Shown here: positions 5,669 through 8,501 of the stretch, in pieces
Layout: each line of letters starts with the position of its first letter
Position numbering within the stretch: position 1 is the first letter of the stretch
Assembly (NCBI GenBank): GCA_031279155.1
Contig: JAITJB010000068.1
Location: 1-8,501 of the forward strand
Direction of reading: 5' to 3'
Length of the DNA stretch: 8,501 nt
DNA from: Deltaproteobacteria bacterium
Lineage (GTDB): Bacteria; Desulfobacterota; Desulfarculia; Adiutricales; Adiutricaceae
The notes under the pieces: model-generated
Databases searched by the model: none
Told to the model about the DNA's origin: nothing
What the model saw: the letters and a program-made list of their open reading frames with translations, nothing else
Program-made: the position numbers and the translations under genes

Positions 5669-7054
5669 ATGGCCCGGTTTATCCCCACCATAAGGCCCGG
5701 GCCCTTTGTTAGATCAATTAATATACATCAAGATCTCATTTTAAGCTTGGCCATAGTACCTTATTTAGTTTACCTATCGCGCCATGGTCAATTTTATTGG
5801 TTGGCCGCTCCTCTTTCGGCTCTTTTGGTCCGCCTCCTAACTGGCCCATCTCGCCGTTGGGGCTGGCTCTACGGCTCTCTTTACGCTATCCCCATCATAA
5901 ACCCTGGTAGTAGTATTTATTTTCAGTTTTGGCCGATGGCCATCTCGGCTTTTATCGGGGCCGGACTTATGGCCGCTCTAGCCGTGCGCCTTAAACCCTC
6001 GCTTACGCCCTTTATCCCCGGGGCCTTAGCCGGCCTATTAATTGAGCTAATAATAGATCTAAAACTTAGCGAAAATATCTTCGAGCCTCTTTTTTTAATT
6101 TTTTCTTTTGTAATTTTAGTAGCTTACCTGCGCCCTAAGATATTGAGCCTCTCTATCCCTCTAATTGTTTGGATCTCTTGCGGTTTAATTTCTTGGTTTA
6201 TGGGATTTTTTAGGCCTAGCTTTTTAAGTCTTTCCTTAGTCTTAATCCATCTCTCTAGCCGGGTCATTTTGCCGGGCCCTAAGAAATATGCTTCTATCGC
6301 ACTTTGCGGCCTCATTTTAGCCTTATTGGGAGCTTTGCCAGCTTTCTGGCCGCCATCTATCCCCATGGTCCTTTTGGTCATTTTAGCCATAGAAATAATT
6401 ATCTTTAGCCGCCAACCTAAATTTATCAAAGCCTTACCAGACAGAGCTAAGTTAGGTACCAGGCTAGATATTAAACTAGATACCAGGCTAGACATTACGC
6501 CAAACGTTACGCCAGACCCTTCCATGGTCGCCGTCCGACTGTGCGCTAGACCGCCCAAAGAAGTTCAAAAAATAACCAACTACCAGACGCCTTCCATCTG
6601 CCGCACTCTAGCCTTCTTAGGCGACGGCCCCTGGGCCTGCTCTAAGGCCTGCTTAGGTTTAGGCGACTGCATAAGAGCTTGCCCCTTTGGGGCCATTAGC
6701 CGGGCTCAGGGGGCCAACCCTGATGACCCGCCCCTTATCGATCCCGCCAAATGCTGCGGCTGCGGGGCCTGCCAAGCGGCTTGCCCGAGGTCGCTTATGG
6801 TCCTAAGACCCACTCAAGCGCCTTCGGTCGTAAAATGCCGGGGCACAGCCCGGATGAAGGCTATGGACCGCTTGTGCCCCAAGGGCTGCCTAGGCTGCGG
6901 TAAATGCCGCAAGGCCTGTCCAGCCGGGGCCGTTGGGCGGCCAGGACCTGCCGCCCCACCGGTCGTAGACTTTAAACTGTGCCAAGCGGCCCTCAGCTAC
7001 TGTAACCTCTCTTGCCGCCTGGCCTGCCCGCGAGGACTACCTAATCGACCTTAG
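5669..7054 (+). CDS. RnfD-RnfB fusion: membrane domain joined to a multi-cluster ferredoxin domain
   Basis: Residues 1 to about 250 form an RnfD/NqrB-like membrane domain with 9-10 hydrophobic helices, starting with the RnfD-like PGPFVRSINIHQD. The SGAT motif that carries covalent FMN in RnfD is absent; the domain has no S-x-A-T, and the equivalent stretch reads SENIFEPL (134-141). A charged linker with an 8-residue repeat (261-284) follows. Residues from about 286 match the C-terminal half of RnfB: VAVRLC, then C324, C328, C334, C338 (with CLGLGDC), C362, C365, C368, C372, C390, and C403, C407, C410, C413, C417, in the family spacing. The last site is odd: C438, C445, C449, C453 with 6-, 3- and 3-residue gaps. 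RnfB's usual membrane anchor and NCGACG domain are missing; the RnfD part would anchor the ferredoxin on the cytoplasmic face. ATG follows the rnfC-like stop by one base, with CAAGG upstream. No rnfG, rnfE or rnfA follows. Confidence 0.85.
   Translation: MARFIPTIRPGPFVRSINIHQDLILSLAIVPYLVYLSRHGQFYWLAAPLSALLVRLLTGPSRRWGWLYGSLYAIPIINPGSSIYFQFWPMAISAFIGAGLMAALAVRLKPSLTPFIPGALAGLLIELIIDLKLSENIFEPLFLIFSFVILVAYLRPKILSLSIPLIVWISCGLISWFMGFFRPSFLSLSLVLIHLSSRVILPGPKKYASIALCGLILALLGALPAFWPPSIPMVLLVILAIEIIIFSRQPKFIKALPDRAKLGTRLDIKLDTRLDITPNVTPDPSMVAVRLCARPPKEVQKITNYQTPSICRTLAFLGDGPWACSKACLGLGDCIRACPFGAISRAQGANPDDPPLIDPAKCCGCGACQAACPRSLMVLRPTQAPSVVKCRGTARMKAMDRLCPKGCLGCGKCRKACPAGAVGRPGPAAPPVVDFKLCQAALSYCNLSCRLACPRGLPNRP
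6457..6514 (+). repeat. Micro-duplications in the RnfD-RnfB linker
   Basis: A 17-bp unit TACCAGGCTAGAYATTA occurs at 6457-6473 and 6481-6497 with one difference, giving a 24-bp (8-codon) period that encodes TRLDIKLD then TRLDITPN. Immediately after, TTACGCCA occurs at 6495-6502 and 6507-6514, encoding TPNV-TPDP. Both lie between the RnfD-like and RnfB-like domains, so slippage here only changes linker length. Confidence 0.75.
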
Positions 7055-7159
7055 AAGATTCATTAGATTTCCATTTTTGCCGCCCATTAGCCCCCCCTGG
7101 TTTATCAAGCGATCCCTAAACTTAGCTATGAGACGCCCTAATAAATTTTAGCTTTCGCA

Positions 7160-7952
7160 ATGGTTTTAGGCGCCAAAAAACTTACCCACTTTTTAGGCCC
7201 ACTAAGAAAGGCCGAAAAAATGTCTTTGACCGATGCTCTGGAAGCGGCAAAAATTAACGAACTCGCAAGGCTCGTCCATAAGATAGCAAGGCTTGACGGC
7301 ATCTTCGATGGCAATTTGGAGACATTTAGGTTTTGGCAAAGCCTCCAATGTAGGGCGCCAAAACGTCGCCTTAAAGGCTCCCAAACCCCTAACCATACCC
7401 CTAAACTCACCGTCCGCATCGAACATTGGCCAGGGCCTGGCAAATTAAGAAGATGCCATTGACCGCAAATAATGTATCATTTACCTCTAGCGTGAACGCT
7501 GTCTAAAACTCACCAAAAGCCAATACGCTCAAAAGACGGAACAAGTCGCCTACCAAATGTATTTGGCTTTCTTGGAAAAGGATATTGGTAAGGAATTTAA
7601 GGACAAATTAGAGGACGGGCTTCAGAGACTCTCTCGATGTTGGGATTACCTATCAAAGTCCAGAAATATCGCAGAGAATCCCTCATTGAACAGCTCTGAT
7701 GCTAGGGCCTAGAAGATCGAACATAACAAACTGGCAGAGGTGTTGGTTGAATACTTCACCGCAAACGGGCTCACCTTCAGTAGCCGTAGCGCTCCTAAGG
7801 TTCTCGATTGGGCCTTTAACTACAAAGAGCTAGACACCTTAGCGGATAAAATCTGCGCCGAACTCAAACAAGTTAAACGTGACGCTCTTGTGTCCATAGC
7901 CTAGTACGAGTCTTACCTAAATACCGCCAGCTCTTCCATCGATAAATCCTGA
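7160..7952 (+). pseudogene. Decayed gene of unknown family, one frameshift and several in-frame stops
   Basis: A protein-like reading can be followed across about 790 bases but is broken. It opens in one frame; ATG 7220, with AAAGG about 9 bases upstream, begins MSLTDALEAAKINELARLVH, and an ATG at 7160 lies in the same frame without a ribosome binding site. Near 7310-7330 the coding character moves to another frame (from about HLGFGKASNVGRQ). That frame has TAA 7446, TAA 7470, TAG 7488, TAG 7710 and TAG 7902, and ends at TGA 7950. Between these stops the translation is helix-rich and charged, for example KDIGKEFKDKLEDGLQRL near 7581-7634, and HNKLAEVLVEYF and LADKICAELKQVKRDALVSI between 7722 and 7898. 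The intact genes nearby use TAG and TAA as normal stops, so recoding is unlikely. I do not recognise the family. Confidence 0.6.
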
Positions 7953-8346
7953 CCAGACTAGGGCCCACCAATAAGCTCCGCAGCTGCTCAGCGAAACTAA
8001 ATATAGACCTGCGGCTTAAACCGTTTAAGCCGCAGGTCTATAGGTCCCGGCCAGATGGGGAAATTTTGAACCCCTTCCCCGGAAAACTTGCACTAGCGGA
8101 TAGGATAAAGTTATCAGAACCTAAGCCTAGGGAAAAACGGCGCCTTAGGTCCCTCTAGCCTTTTCTGAGACTGCCATAATCGGGGAGGCACGAAAAGCCG
8201 AAATGAGAGGTTTAATCAGGTTTAGGTTACTATCTAAGCTTAAAGAGGTGCGTTACCTTAAATATGGCCGTAAAAATGATGTCCCAGCCAGTACAATGGG
8301 TACAATGACCAAGAGTATACTGATGCCTTTTGGGAGGGAAACCTAG
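7953..8346 (+). pseudogene. Further coding-like remnants, probably the continuation of the decayed gene
   Basis: One frame is open from about 7952 to TAG 8156 and reads like protein (for example KLNIDLRLKPFKPQVYRS, then RPDGEILNPFPGKLALAD, then EPKPREKRRLRSL). It runs straight through the palindrome at 8002-8042. From 8155 another frame continues to TAG 8344 (for example ETAIIGEARKAEMRGLIR, then LLSKLKEVRYLKYGRKND). With the piece at 7160-7952 this suggests one ancestral gene of roughly 390 codons broken by three frameshifts, but it could be two genes. The first 140 bases after 8155 have no start codon; an in-frame ATG at 8203 would give a 47-residue peptide. No family is recognised. Confidence 0.35.
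8002..8042. repeat. Perfect 41-bp palindrome, 19-bp arms with 3-base loop
   Basis: TATAGACCTGCGGCTTAAA (8002-8020) is exactly complementary to 8024-8042, with CCG as the loop. The longest perfect inverted repeat I found in the window, it could extrude as a cruciform or fold as a long RNA hairpin. No T tract follows on either strand, so it is not a standard intrinsic terminator. It lies inside the remnant frame of a decayed gene, and the frame stays open through it. Confidence 0.9.
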
Positions 8347-8392
8347 TCGCTCAGAATCCTAGTTATACAGCGCCCAGAGAAGATTCACTCAT

Positions 8393-8419
8393 AAAAAAAG
8401 CTAAAGAATTTCTTTTTTT
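8393..8419 (-). terminator. A/T-rich hairpin at the end of the partial minus-strand gene, weak terminator candidate
   Basis: AAAAAAAG (8393-8400) and CTTTTTTT (8412-8419) form a perfect 8-bp arm pair around an 11-base loop. On the minus strand the hairpin ends in seven T, and the TAG stop of the partial gene lies in the loop. The stem has a single G-C pair, so it would be a weak terminator at best, and it may arise only from A/T richness. Confidence 0.3.
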
Positions 8420-8501
8420 AATTCTTGAATTCTATCCTCGCTCAATTCAGAAAACTCCATTATTTTATCTATGGGCTTGCCAGCCTTAAGCATTTTTTTG
8501 G
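8401..8501 (-). CDS. C-terminal fragment of a probable Rpn-type (PD-(D/E)XK) nuclease/putative transposase
   Basis: The minus strand is open from the window edge to TAG at 8403-8401, giving the last 32 residues of a longer protein. The segment begins KKMLKAGKPIDKIMEF and continues SELSEDRIQELKKEIL. This matches the tail common in Rpn/PD-(D/E)XK nuclease-transposase proteins, where a K-x-L-K-x-G-x-x-I-x-x-I helix is followed by (T/S)-x-L-S-x-x-x-I-x-x-L. Rpn proteins are nucleases linked to recombination and are often multicopy in genomes rich in mobile or decaying DNA. The catalytic domain is outside the window, so the call rests on the tail alone, and the gene could itself be broken further out. 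Confidence 0.5.
   Translation of the reverse strand, partial: KKMLKAGKPIDKIMEFSELSEDRIQELKKEIL

Noticed and set aside
7446..7904. Stop-codon recoding (TAG or TAA read through) instead of a pseudogene
   Set aside because: Neighbouring intact genes end at TAG and TAA, both stop types interrupt this frame, and a frameshift is also needed.
8119..8150. ACCTAAG/CTTAGGT inverted repeat as a terminator
   Set aside because: The 7-bp arms enclose an 18-base loop with no T tract; it lies in a coding remnant and is probably incidental.

Overview
The window looks like accessory or eroding chromosome from a bacterium of moderate GC with sigma70-type promoters, Shine-Dalgarno sites and bacterial gene families. 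Intact coding sequence covers only about 62% of it. Long gene-free stretches (1-820, 2264-3220) and a frame-broken pseudogene zone (7160-8346) suggest a genome losing genes, as in a host-associated or symbiotic lineage. An anaerobe is plausible because the main operon encodes Rnf-like Fe-S electron-transfer proteins. No taxon can be fixed from the sequence; an anaerobic deltaproteobacterial-type symbiont is a guess.

Layout. Positions 1-85 hold an imperfect 37-38 bp tandem repeat. Positions 86-820 have no credible gene but contain a near-consensus promoter at 405-433. A 75-residue XRE-type DNA-binding protein (821-1048, +) converges on a membrane metallophosphoesterase (1133-2263, -). They share a strong bidirectional terminator at 1065-1114. 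The phosphoesterase has a strongly structured 5' leader (2285-2334). A further gene-poor stretch ends in a very good promoter (3184-3212), which opens a tight three-gene + strand operon: an MFS transporter (3221-4552), an RnfC-like protein (4549-5667) and an RnfD-RnfB fusion (5669-7054).

The operon is the notable part. RnfC keeps its barrel domain and both [4Fe-4S] sites but lacks the glycine-rich FMN/NADH loop. The RnfD domain lacks the SGAT flavinylation motif. It is fused directly to the C-terminal ferredoxin half of RnfB, and rnfG, rnfE and rnfA are absent from the operon. In the common order rnfCDGEAB, one deletion from the end of rnfD into rnfB would give exactly this arrangement. All three frames are fully open beside a gene with many stops, so the proteins are probably still used. 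The products could form a flavin-poor, Fe-S-only membrane electron conduit; this is inference.

Downstream, 7160-8346 holds coding remnants in several frames with many stops and a perfect 19-bp-arm palindrome (8002-8042). The right edge carries the C-terminus of a probable Rpn-type nuclease gene (8401-8501, -).
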